DNA from: Macrotis lagotis
Lineage: Eukaryota; Chordata; Mammalia; Peramelemorphia; Peramelidae
Direction: 5' to 3'
Length of the DNA stretch: 64,000 nt
NCBI RefSeq assembly: GCF_037893015.1
Contig: NC_133659.1
Span: 18,741,246 to 18,805,245 of the forward strand
The translations under genes were made by a program, and so were the position numbers. This document shows positions 40,420-52,387 of this stretch, piece after piece. Numbering within the stretch: position 1 is the stretch's first letter; every line of letters begins with the position of its first letter. The notes below the pieces were generated by a model that did not search any database, was not told the DNA's origin, and saw only the letters and a program-made list of their open reading frames with translations.

Positions 40420-40555
40420 ATTTGGCAAGACAATGGGGTTAAGTGATTTGCCCAAGGTCACACAGATAAGTATTAAGTATCCGAGGCTGGATTTGAACTT
40501 AGGTCTTCCCAACTCCAGGGCCAGTGCTCTATCCACTGTGCCACCTCGCTGCTCC
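40420..40555 (-). mobile_element. tRNA-derived marsupial SINE (antisense)
   Basis: The reverse complement has B-box AGTTCAAATCC and a head of GGAGCAGCGAGGTGGCACAG. The core reads CTTGGGCAAATCACTTAACCC. Confidence 0.9.
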
Positions 40556-41544
40556 ATCTTTGTAGTCTCTTCCAAGCCTTCTGGGACAGGGAACTGCAAC
40601 CACCTCCTGCAGCTGTCTGATTATTGACAGCTGTGATTGTGAGAAAGTGTTGCCTCTAACTAAGGAGCAACTAGAATGATGAAGGGTCTTGAGCCCACAT
40701 CCTAAGAGGACTGGATGAAGGAGCTAGAGATGTTAGGCAGAAGAGAGGCTTGCCATGAGAAGGATCAGAAATAATCACTTTGACCTCAGAGGCCAGAACC
40801 AGGAGCAAAGAATGGAAAAAGCAATGAAGCCAACTAAAGCTGAATATCAGGGGAAAATGTCCTAGCCATGAGAGCTTTCCTAATATACAATGGGTTCCCC
40901 TTCAAGACCTTCAAACATAGGCTGGTGATCCCTGTTGTCAAATATTTTGTAACCATGAAAAAAAAATTTTTTATAAATGGGTTGGACCAAATGGCCACTC
41001 AAATTATGACTTTTTGTAACTCTTGCTTGTTTTTCCTAGTCTTAGGGGCTACATAGAAACATTTCATTTTTTTTTTTACATGATAGCCCTTAAAATACTC
41101 ATCCAGGTATCCAGAACTCTGAGAAGCTTTCAGTTCCATCAGTGGATCCTCATATGACAAAGCATCAAGTCACCTCATCCTCATGGACACCTTTATCAAC
41201 ATTCTTCTTAAAATGTGGCATCCAGAACGGAAGCCAACATTCCAGATAAGGTCTGTCTGGGCAAAGGACAGTAGGACAGTCGCATCCACTGTTCTGGGCA
41301 CACGTTCTTGTTGGTCACCACCAGCCCTAGAATAAAGAGTTCTTAGAGACCTAGCATCTATGAACTTTATTTTGCTAGCTCAATTTCAATAAAATGGGCT
41401 TCCTTTGTAGGAACAAAACATGACAAAATCCATGATACTGAGAAGAGAGCCTTGGCTTCACCAGACTTTCAAAGCAGTTGGAATGAGTGTGACTGATGAG
41501 CCTCAGATAAGGTGATAGAGAATGTTAAGGGTCTGAGCCGCTTA

Positions 41545-41740
41545 TGTCAGTTAACAATCATTTATTGTGTAGCCACCCCTCCCAACCCCCCACCCCCACA
41601 CACATATTGTACTAAGAGCTGGGGGATTACAAAAACAAAGGCAGTTCTTGAATTCTAGGGGCTCACAACCTAAAGGGCATGCAAACTACAGACAGGGTGA
41701 ATTGGTGGCAATCCCTAGGCCTAGAGCCAATCTGTTGTAT
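41545..41740 (-). mobile_element. L2 LINE 3' fragment (antisense)
   Basis: AACAATCATTTATTGTGTAG, then TGTACTAAGAGCTGGGGG and GGGGCTCACAACCTAAAG is an antisense L2 end interrupted by a C-rich/CA stretch. Confidence 0.6.
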
Positions 41741-43110
41741 GTAGAAGGTAGGAGTTGGGTCATTTCCTGACTCCTTAACTAGAATGCTCTGCACCCCCTT
41801 CCCCAATCTCCTGTCTAAACTCGGCTTAATTCTAGCTTCTTTGGGGGGGGGGCTTCCCTGATCCCCCCACCCCCAGCTATTAATACCTCCTTTCAGATAG
41901 CCTTTGTATTCTCTATTTCTTGGATGAACTAAAGCATATAACTAAGCTGTCTTCCCAACAGAATTAAACAGAATGCACCCCAACACCCAAGGGACTTTTT
42001 TTATTTGCTTTTTAATCACTCCAATATTTAGCACACATAGTGCTATGTTTATTGATCAACTGAAGTCAGGACATCTGAAAGATTTAAAGACCCAGACTGA
42101 AAAAAGAATCCTCTTTGTGATCAACCAGAGGAAATACATTCTCTTTTTATATGTATATGTGTAATTAGATGGATGAATGGATTGGATGTATGCATGTATG
42201 TAGATTATATTTATGCACATACATACAAAAATATATTTTTATCTGTGTATGGTTACATAGTATAACTTGAGTTTGGATTTTTTGTTGATTCTATTTACAA
42301 TTTGTTCATTTTTGTCTCAGTTATGGTTCATCTCTGAACTACAGAAATTCAGGCAAATGAGTTATACTTTCCTCCCAACTTCTGTTCTATCCCTGCCTCA
42401 AGGAAATCTGAACTCCTTGGAAGGTAAGGGTAGACACCAGGGAATCTGGTCTCGTATCTTTACAACCCCAAGCTATCAATCCTTCAAGGATTTCTGGTTA
42501 TCCCAAGGAGTTTGGACATTATTTCTATGCTCACAAGTGGACCAAAACAATGCACATTTCTTAGTCATAAAAGGAAGGAATCCTTGCTGGACCCTCATTC
42601 CCAACTTCTAATTATATTGTTTCCTGAATTTCACTTAGGTAACCAATTGTGTCTTCAATCCTTTTATTATTTTTTCACCTACCCTGTTTGTTCTAATCTT
42701 ATTTAAAAAAAAATACTGAGCACCCATCTCAGGATCTTGGTTAGCTGAGAGAGAGCCCACTTACCCGATAACAGATTATCTTGTTCAGAGAAAATGTACT
42801 TCAGTCTTCCTTTCACTTGTGACAGTATGCAAAAATGTATATAATTTGTCCAAATACACACACATACCCTATATTATCTATGTCAATTAAGTTTCTGCCC
42901 TCAAGGGGCTTTCATCCTCAGGAAGGACACAGCACAGGAACGACCACAGACATAGAAGCTATTTCATACATATGTGAAAGTGTATGTTATCTGTGTATTC
43001 ACACATGGATTCCTGAAATAAGCATGAGCTACATGTTGTTTGTATTATGCCTGTCTATACAGGTGTGAATACACACATATGCTATACAGGCATATACACA
43101 TATATAATAT
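41740..43110. other. Intergenic stretch, L2-like debris only
   Basis: A sense L2-like end lies at about 41760-42070. The rest contains AT-rich and GTATG/CATAC simple-repeat-like sequence. The 114-codon open frame at 42267-42611 has no recognisable protein feature. Confidence 0.55.
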
Positions 43111-43111
43111 G

Positions 43112-43112
<1 letters not shown>

Positions 43113-43160
<48 letters not shown>

Positions 43161-43167
43161 GGGGGGG
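43113..43167 (+). repeat. (CA)n microsatellite followed by a G run
   Basis: About 23 CA units run directly into about nine G. Confidence 0.9.
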
Positions 43168-43199
43168 CAGATCTCAACATCAGCTACAATGAACCCTAG

Positions 43200-43320
43200 G
43201 AACATTCAATTCAATTCAATGTGTTTATTAAACATCTGCTATGGACCCAGCACTGTGGCTAGGGAGAGGATCGGAAACACAAGGAGAGAGTCCCTGCTCT
43301 CAAAGGATTGACATTTGTGT
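43200..43320 (-). mobile_element. L2 LINE 3' fragment (antisense)
   Basis: ATTCAATTCAATTCAATGTG, TTATTAAACATCTGCTATGG, then CTCTCAAAGGATTGACATTTG follows antisense L2 order. Confidence 0.6.
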
Positions 43321-43510
43321 GGTTCAGAGGAAATTGCACTGACTCTTAAGTCTTAGGATCTGGGTCCAACTTCTGATACCTAGAACCTTTGAGGCCTTGG
43401 GCAAGTCACTCAACTTCCAAGGGCCTGTTTCCTCTTCTGGAAAATGAGGGGATAGGAGACGATAGTTTCTGGGGCCATTTCTAGATGTTGTTCCTTGATG
43501 CTATGAGTAC
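43320..43510 (+). mobile_element. MIR SINE
   Basis: GGATCTGGGTCCAACTTCTG, TTGAGGCCTTGGGCAAGTCA, TCTTCTGGAAAATGAGGGG and GGGGCCATTTCTAGATG fall in MIR order. Confidence 0.65.
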
Positions 43511-44439
43511 ATATGATACTAAAGGTATTAAAAAATGAGGTCATTTGGAAGGGAAAGGATGCTAGCAGGATTGGGGGAGGGGAGCTAAGTCAGACTCTGA
43601 AGGAAGTCAGGAATTCCAAGCAGAGGGGAGGAATGAGACCATTCCAATCATGGAGGTGGGCAGTGCATTACCATGCACAAGTGGCCACAAGGAGGTAGGA
43701 TATGGTAGGGTGCAGACTGGAGAAGCCAGGAAAGGCAGCCAAAAGTTTGTATATGATCTTAAAAGAGGCAATAGGGAGTCACTGTGGCTTCTTGAGTAGA
43801 GGTGTGGTAATCAGACCTTTGCTTGAGGATTATCACTTTTCTGGGTGGACAGAAGAGACCGGAAGGCTGGGGTCCTGCAAATCTTGCTGTCTCAATCTTC
43901 TCCCATTATTGATAAACTCTTCAGAAGTCATCAAAACTAGCTGTTCAGTCATTACATCAAGTTTTCAATGCTCAGGGGAATAATTCCTGCAAGAGGAAAC
44001 CCTTTACGGGTCCATGGATAGCAGCCTCATCCTCATAGCAAAGAATGTGCAATCTATATTCACCTTCAGTTAATGTCTCTGTAAAATAAAACTATTAGAT
44101 GACCTTTAATATCCCTTCAGTCCAAATAAAGCACTTACCCTCCTTCCAGAGCACCTGCTCTCCTTTCTTGGGGATATCCCTTCCTGTTGGCCAGGCCAGA
44201 GCATCCCTGGACTGTTAGATATCATTGCCACATGGATCACTGAGCTAATTTTCCACCATTAATTAGCACCCACCACTTCCATCTGTTCCCAGTGCCTACA
44301 AGTAGGGCTAGCTCTTTTTCACTGGTCCTGTGAAATCCCAAGTTTCTTCTTTTCAGCCTCAATCATTAAACACTCTGAAAACTACCTATTCAATCCCAAT
44401 TCCCCTTAAAGGTTATCTGTCTTTGGTAAAAAATGTCTG

Positions 44440-45225
44440 GCTTAAACTCTGAGGTACCACCTCACATCTCTAAGATTGGCCAATATGACCAGAAAGGATA
44501 ATGATCAATGTTGGAGGGGACATGGGAAATCTGGAACACTAATATATTGTTGATGGAGCTTTGAACGCATTAAGGGCAATTTGGAATTGAGTAATACCAT
44601 TACTAGGTCAGTATCCTGATTATGAAAAAACAAAAATTCTACAAGTACACAAATGTTCTGAGCAGCTCTGTTTGTGATGGAAAAGAATCAGAAATTGAGG
44701 GTATGCCCATCAATTGGGGAATAGCTGAACAAACTGTGGTATATGAATGTGATGGAACACTATCGTTCCATATGAAATCAGGAGGGCTGCGACTTCACAG
44801 AAGCCTGGAAAAACTTGCATGAATTAATGCTGAGTAAGATGAGCAGAACCAGAATATTGTACACACTAACAACAACACGGGGTAATGATCAATTAAAATC
44901 ACTCATTCCATCAGTACAATAACCAGTGACAATTTTAGGGGATCTCTGATGGGAAAAACCATCTGTATCCAGAGAAGAAACTGTGGAATTTAAATGAAGA
45001 ACAAAGATTGTTATATTCAATTTTTAAAAATTGCCTTATGTATTATGTCATTGTTATCACTAATGCTTTCAACCTTTTGCTTCTGATTCTTCTCTCACAA
45101 CACATTCAGTTTTGATCTATGTTTATCATGGATAAAAAAATGCAAAGTCTATGTTGGGAGAGGGAAATTTAAAAACCTAAAACCTTGCAAAAACAAAAAG
45201 GCCAAGGAAGGTGGTGAGCTGTCTG
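44440..45225 (+). mobile_element. L1 LINE 3' end
   Basis: ACTCTGAGGTACCACCTCAC, AAGATTGGCCAATATGACC, CCCATCAATTGGGGAATAGC and TGAGTAAGATGAGCAGAACC are the C-terminal ORF2 and 3' UTR of L1 as in the other copies. Diverged. Confidence 0.85.
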
Positions 45226-45234
45226 TCCACAGTT

Positions 45235-45530
45235 AAATGTTTGTCCTTTATTCTCAAAGACTATGACAACAGGGAGGTGATGTCATATCAAGAATATGAA
45301 TCGGATTTGAGCGAGGAAGGCTGCCTCACTTTCTCCTCCAAAACCATCAGGGTCCAGTGGCCAGATAGATATGAATCAGGATGACTGGAGATGGCCCGGG
45401 GATGTGAGGCAGCTGGGGTTGTGACTTGCCCAGACAAGGACTGAGCACATACCTCCACAGCAGATGAAAAATAGCCATGTAACAGCATGGCTGGGTCTGA
45501 AACCTGATCCTCTCTTCCAGTCAATCACTT
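45235..45530 (-). mobile_element. Composite SINE with RTE-type 3' tail
   Basis: Reading 45235 onward, TTTGTCCTTTATTCTCAAAG is the reverse of the RTE-type tail. GGGAGGTGATGTCATATC and ATGAATCAGGATGACTGGAG match the 15.8 and 38.9 kb copies. It marks the far edge of the repeat-poor HOOK1 3' UTR. Confidence 0.7.
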
Positions 45531-45539
45531 TATTAACTG

Positions 45540-46949
45540 GTTTTTACAAATCAGCGCAAACTTCATGAACATGTTATTACCTAAGTTTTTGGGAGTCCTA
45601 TGTTATAATTTTTAAGGAAAAGTCGACAATGAAGACCATGGATACCTATGATCTCAAAACCACATGTAAACGAGTCTCTCTGACCAATGAATTCGGAATC
45701 CAGAATTCCATCAGAACTTTCCATTTGAGAAGCATTCTTCACCACTGAAAAGACTTGCAGATGGATCTATTATTCCCCAAGACAACATGACACACTAAGA
45801 TGAAAGTTCGTTTTAGCTACCATTTACATTTTACTGTCTTTTGTGTCACTTCATGCCCAGGTTCCAACGTCACCATGTTCTAAGCAGATTCAAAAGCAAA
45901 TAAATTGGCAAAAATCATATGCAAAGAGTATGTGAACGAAGCCCTGCTTTTGCACTGAGAACAGTGATCACCAAAAATAGAGACAAACCAAAAGTCACTT
46001 TCATCAGTCTTTATGCAAATATAAAAAGAACATTTTCAAAGAAAGGAAGAATAAAAAATAGTGCAACATTGTCTCTAGACCGACTGAGGTGACCGTACAG
46101 TTGAAAATTAAAGCAGGCAACATGTCATGTGTGTCCACTGAAAACAAGAGCGAACAACAATCAGAACCTCACAATGCTTTTCATTATTGGTCCGTCTGCT
46201 AGTTGACAACCACAACTTTAAAAGGATGTCCCGGCTACTTAAGAAAATAAATCAAGTATTGCTTCTGTTGTGTTTGAAACATTCCCACAGAAAAGAGGAG
46301 GGGCTTTCACAAAACTTTTGATGGTAAAACATGACACAAAACTACATCAAATTCAGGAAACTCTTGGTTTCCTTTTTAAAAAATGAAACCAACACCTTAA
46401 CGGTTCCATCAACTATTCCACTGAAGGTTCAAAAGAAAATTCACAAAAATGTTTGCAGAAATATTTACATGCACAAACATTTCCATAAACTGAGAAGCTG
46501 CTGACTAAATACAATAAGATAAACTAACAGAGAGCTAAAATGCACGGAATATTCACTTGCTGAAATAATTTTTTTCACTGGTTCAGATGTATTTGCAAGT
46601 AGACACTAGTAGCCTTAGATTAGCATTCAACATTAAACATAAGATGACAAGAAAAATTAGAAGGAGACTCCATTTAGGTTTGCAGACAAAAGTTTAAGAG
46701 AAATATGAATAATTTAAATCTGAACTAAATCATAGGTTCAATAACCTCAATTATTCACTGGAAAAATAGAGTAAAATTCAAATATTTTCAATAAATCTCA
46801 GGTCAACTAAACATCATTGTCACAGTTTATCAACACATACATTTATGTATGTATGTATATATATGTACACCACCACACTTTGAAAAAAAAATAAATTAAA
46901 ATCTCAGAATATAGACTCCAAATTAAGGACCGATCCTGAATGAGTTTCT

Positions 46950-47001
<52 letters not shown>

Positions 47002-49382
47002 CATATATCCTATATATAATATTTATATATATATATCATATTTTTATCTGTGATCCATGACAGAGAGATATATTTCACAATGAGAACAGTCCTTTTCTCT
47101 TCACATGGATAAATGTGGTGTATTTCTACTCCATGGTAAATCCACCCCAGGCCCCAGAGAATAGATACCTATTCACCTCTTTAACGAAGAAGAAATACAC
47201 CAATCCTGGCTCATGATAAATTATTTCTAATGTTTTATCACCCACAGGGTGTCAATCTTTTCTTTCAACCAACCAGGCCAGGTACTCACATCTGGTCAGT
47301 TCTTGAACTTTGCTCTTATTATTATAACCCTCATTATAGAGAAACTCTACTCCTACCCTTCCTATGCAAATATATTTATCCTCCAAGTTTCACAACTCCT
47401 GGGGGGGATTCACTGAAGAAGCAATGCTTCCACAAGATGATTGCTGTTGCTGCTACTGCTGCTGTTTTCCCCATGTGTTAAGAGAACCAAACACAACCCG
47501 ACCATGTCCTCTGGTCAGACACAGCAGTGCTGTTACTATGGGTGTTAAATATCACTAGCATTGGAACTAGGGCACAGAAATTCAATTTAGCACCTGATAG
47601 ATTTTATGAACAATAGCAGGGCTAGTTAGAAGGAAAACTCTTGTTTTAAAATCAATTCCATTAAAAAAGGGAACTATGCTTTTGTTAAATCTCATTTATA
47701 AATCTGTATAAACACTGAAGTGACAATTCTTCCTACTTACTAGGCTGTACTGAAAATGTCACATAATTTGAAACTTTACACAGCATGCTAAAATATTTAT
47801 AAAGGCTTTTTCTCCATTTCAATAAAACCATAGACAAGCAGAGCTTACAAACATACAGAATACAAACCAATCACATCATTGCACCAGTCAAAATCATCAA
47901 AACCCCAGAGGTAGTCAACAGAAACCGACAGCTCTGCAGGAGACCCAGTTGTACAGAATGTGCTACTGCGTGCTCATGAGGATCCCAGCCTGCACCAGAC
48001 TCAGCGATAGATTATTCTATTCTTTCAATGAACTGGAGCAGTTTCCTGGGAGAGTCCTAAACCCAAGGTCTAAACACGTAATACTGTAAACAGAACAACA
48101 CTCAACATTTTGTAAAGAAACATCAGCATTAAAAAGCTAAGCATGAGAAAGACCCCATGTCCAAGGAATGGACACCAACGAGAGAGATCTTGGAAAGGCT
48201 CTCAGTCGACAGAAATATAAGGGTCTGGCCTTAATGCTGGGGATCATTCAGTGTGCAATAACCTCCCCACATTATCATTCCACAAATCTCCACCTGGGAC
48301 GGAATGACACCACTATCTAAACAGCAAACCAGACAAGGCCTCAGCACTATCTTCACAGTAGATGAAAAAAATTACATCCTTTAGGGATCAACCAAAATTA
48401 TAATAATTGACATTTTTTGGTGTTAGTGAATCATAGATCACAAGGTGGTTCCTTAGGGAATAAGTCAAATTAATTTCATGTGATTTCCTAATATAATGCC
48501 CCCCTTTTTAAATAGAGGCAAAATGACTGTTTCAAGTCAGTTCTGAAAATTCTGGAATGTTTATAAGTAATAAATTATTTTGCCCTGCCAACTGACTTTT
48601 TAAAAATAGTGTATGAATATATCACACTAAATCATAGTTCTAGCTTATTTTCCAAGAATAAAATAACTTTTTAAAAATCATGTAAATTCCTGTCTAAGAC
48701 TTCATCAAAATTGGTCAGGGCCTGATCTGAGGTCTGGTCCCATTTATGATTAATAGCTGCCCAGAGAGGTTCTGACCTCTCAGATATCTGAAAATGTTTC
48801 TGTTTAATCATTTGCACTTATAGAAAAGCTATTGCAACCTTTAGTTTTTTTCTTCCCCAACAAGGGAATCATCTTCCAGTAAATATTAAATCATCTCATT
48901 TAACTACAGGAATAGAAGAATTAAATTGAAAGTAGCACACCAAGCCACCTACCTAAATAAGATTTTTTCAGTTTGGTTGTGCTCACTTCGATGATATTTA
49001 TCTTGTAGAATATAAAAAATAGCTGGCTTTTTTTTTCAGATTATAAATCTCCAATGATGCTTTCTTCATCAAGTTACCAAGCTAATTGGACATCTTAAAT
49101 TTAAATATACGTTGCCAATCTGTAATTCTAAATACTACTCTGAAGACAAATAGAAATCTTTGAGATATGTGCTTTCTAATACATTTCAAAAACTCATTTC
49201 TGACCATCTGAGAAGATGGATGGAGCTGCTACAACCACCTTTTACAAATCACCTTCCTTGACTTTCTTTGAGATGAGTCTCTCTGTGTCTGTCCAGCACC
49301 AGGACTGGCTCTTTGAGCAGCGAGGATCGTGGAAGCTACAAACGGGTTAAGGGCACTTAAGGGTCTATGTTTCTTTTGGAAT
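45540..49382 (-). other. HOOK1: HOOK1 3' UTR (probable extent)
   Basis: About 3.8 kb of AT-rich sequence downstream of the HOOK1 stop contains no SINE, L1, L2 or MIR that I recognise, unlike the sequence on both sides. A long 3' UTR is known for human HOOK1. The exact end is not fixed: an AATAAA on the - strand lies at 45529-45534, and a CATAAA variant at 46011-46016. A TA repeat interrupts the stretch near 47.0 kb. Confidence 0.5.
46956..47040. repeat. (TA)n tract
   Basis: About twenty uninterrupted TA units followed by degenerate TATATC/ATATAT units. It is self-complementary, lies in the probable HOOK1 3' UTR, and could fold as a hairpin in RNA. Confidence 0.9.
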
Positions 49383-49553
49383 TTAATCAGATGTTGTAGC
49401 AGGTACTTTAACAGAGAGATTTCTTCTGGTACTGGTGATATGGCGCTGCTGTGCGAGGAAGGAACGTACAGGAGGGCAGGCACCAATGTCTTTGCAGGAA
49501 CCGTTACTTCCGGTCAGTCTGGATTCCATCCCCAGTTTCTGGAAAGCGAGACT
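49383..49553 (-). CDS. HOOK1: HOOK1 last coding exon
   Basis: 57 codons including TAA, after acceptor TTGTTCAG. It begins SLAFQKLGMESRL, has a variable middle (TGSNGSCKDIGACPPVRS) and ends RRNLSVKVPATTSD. The end is identical to human HOOK1; differences cluster in the Gly/Ser-rich middle. Confidence 0.97.
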   Translation of the reverse strand, partial: SLAFQKLGMESRLTGSNGSCKDIGACPPVRSFLAQQRHITSTRRNLSVKVPATTSD

Positions 49554-52354
49554 CTGAACAAGAGAAAACAACATGGAGAGCATTCACTAGAGATGGCGGG
49601 AGGCAAGGTGAGGTAGCCAGGACATGCCAGGACAACCCTGTGGAGACAGCCTCCAGCCTGATGGGTATATGGGTGACTTCTACACCTTTCAGTGGATAGG
49701 CTTGGGGTTCTCTGAGGTCTGCCATAAAATAAAGTCTACCAGCTGCCTCTCCATCTACCGGCCCCACCATTCCCTTTGCAAGTTTCCTGAACTTTCTCTC
49801 CCTCTTGTGGTCTCCAAGCACTCTAGGCTTTCATGCACTCTAAAGATCAGGGTGTCTTTTGTGTTGTCTTAATTGCATTCCCAGCGCCTGGCACAGGGCA
49901 CAGCTCAAGGAAGACACTTATTGCCAAAGACCCTTCTCTTCAATGCCCTGTTAATCTTCCTGCCACCACCAGGCTTCAAAGAGAACCATGATCTGGCTCT
50001 CTACACAAGAGCCCACCCATGCCTACATCACTGTGCCTGGCGATCATCTGCACCAGTGGCTGCCCAGCATTCCAGGCATTTCATGGGCACTGCCCATTGG
50101 GCTTTCATGCTGCAGCAGGGTGCCCAACTGCTCCCTGTCCCAACAGAATTCTAGACTGGTCAGTGTTCCTATGGCCAAGACCAGGGTGCTGTGGATGCTC
50201 TGTCACTGTCTAGAAGCAGCTAACAGGATCTCTAGACTGTAGGCCAGATGGCCCCATGCTCAAGACCCTCAAGGGCAATGGAAGCATTCAGCTGGCCCTG
50301 GGTTTGGACATTCCATCAGCTGGTCACAACAGTCAGCAATTTCAAAGGCTTCTTCTGCTTCTTCAATCTGGTACACAATGTCCACAGCATTCCTCTGATG
50401 CACAGGCTAGGCACCTCATCCAAAATCATAGAGAGGTGAAGGCAGCACTATCTGCTCTCCATGAGGCCAGGCCAGAACTTGAGGAGCCTTTGAGCAACAA
50501 GCCCTACAATCCTGCCAGAAATGCCAGTCGAGCTCTCTGGTCTATGATTGGTCCCCTCTTCTTCCCTTCTTCGGAAAGCCAGATGTCCCCTTAGTCTAGT
50601 CCTGCAAGGCCTCTCCTGAGGAGCAAAGGGGAAGGTTCAACAAGTACATCCACCCTGGACTCAAAGTATATCTAGCCGAGCCAAGCATCCAGAGACACCA
50701 AGTTCTCTTGTGTTGGCTTCACAGTCCTCTGCTACTTAACATCCCCATCTAAAACTCTCAGACAAGTGAAAAATGCAGTCCTTCAGAGTTTTGTTCACCA
50801 GCTGCCATGCTCACCTGACCAGGCTCCTTCCCCGATGACCCTCTTCTCTTCAATATCCATAATGAACAGTTAGAGATGGACATTCTCACACCATTGGCCA
50901 GTTGCAGGTCCCTCAATCTCAAAGCCTCTTTATACTCTTCTTCCAGTAAATGTCATTCACTATCTCCCCCCCCCCCCCTTCCTTCCACTTTCTTTTTATT
51001 TTTTGGCAAGGCAATGGGGGGGGGGTGGTAATTAAGTGACTTGTCCAAGGCCACACAACTAGGTAATTATTAAATGTCTGAGTCTGGATTTGAACTCAGG
51101 TCCTCCTAACAGCAGGGCTGGTGCTCTACTCACTGTGCCACTTAGCTGTCCCCCTTCCTTCCACTTTCTGCACAAGCTCTCCATCAACCTGAATAGGTCA
51201 GTGATGCCCAGAGTCCACACTAGTCTCCAGATAGGAGACTACCCTGCAAACTAACAACACAATAGCAAGTCGATGGAGGGTGTGGGAAGAGGGTGCTCTG
51301 GTGCCCCTGCTAGTGAGACAGGACTCTACCTCATTAGAAATGTGATTCCCAACACCTCAGGCCCCCTCCAAGGTTGGCCCCCTGTCCAGAACATTTTAGG
51401 TTTTGCTCTCTGACCTCCAAAAAAACATGCTTTTCCAAATCAAAGGAGCGTGTTGGCAGCGCTTGGCTTCTTTCCTATTACAAAGTCTAGAAAACTGCAG
51501 TTGTTTTTCCCACAAGGATCCTGACGCTTCTCCATGGTGGTGAGAATTAGATCCAGAACAGATGCTTTCCTAATTGATGCTTCTTTTGTAGAATGCAAGA
51601 CATGAAGACAAATGGCCAAAGGATGTGAACAACTAATCCTTAGAGCAATTGGAAAACTGTTAATAATTACATGAAAAAATGCTCCAATCACTGCTAAGGA
51701 AAATACAAATCAAAACCCTACAACCTTGAGGCTTCCTTTCCTCCTCTGCGTTGCTGGAAGGATTGTGGGAAGTGAGTGTTCTGGTGGTCTGGTGCCCCTG
51801 CAAGTGGGGTTGGGAATCAAGACAGTTGTAGAAAGCAATCGGGTAGTATATAAATAATGGGACTAAAATGTCCATATCCTTTGCTCTGGAATTTTCATTC
51901 CTGGGCTCATACTGTAAGGAAGCCCTTGACAAGCAAGTTCCTCTCTCCAAAATATTTCTAGTAGTCCCTTTTTGTATAGAAAACAGTGGAAACAGGAGAC
52001 GTCCACTGAATGGGCAACATCTCTATAAAATGTGGTCCAGGACTAGAACGATGAATGTTAACAAATACAGGGTAAGAGCTATGTGAACTGACAAAAACAA
52101 AAGTCAAGAAAGCAATATACATAATGATCACAACAATGTAAAATAAACAGAAAAAATAATCAGCATCACACATATCAAAACAAATTGAATATTGAAAATT
52201 TATGAAGATTGAATTTGGGGGGCGGCTAGGTGGCACAGTAGATAGAGCACCAGCCCTGGAGTCAGGAGTACCTGAGTTCAAATCCGGCCTCAGATACTTA
52301 ATAATTACCTAACTGCGTGGCCTTGGGTAAACCACTTAACCCCACTGCCTTGCA

Positions 52355-52387
<33 letters not shown>

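Noticed and set aside
42267-42611. 114-codon + strand ORF between the two genes
   Set aside because: No recognisable domain or splice context, and it lies in repeat-derived intergenic DNA; the length is within chance expectation.
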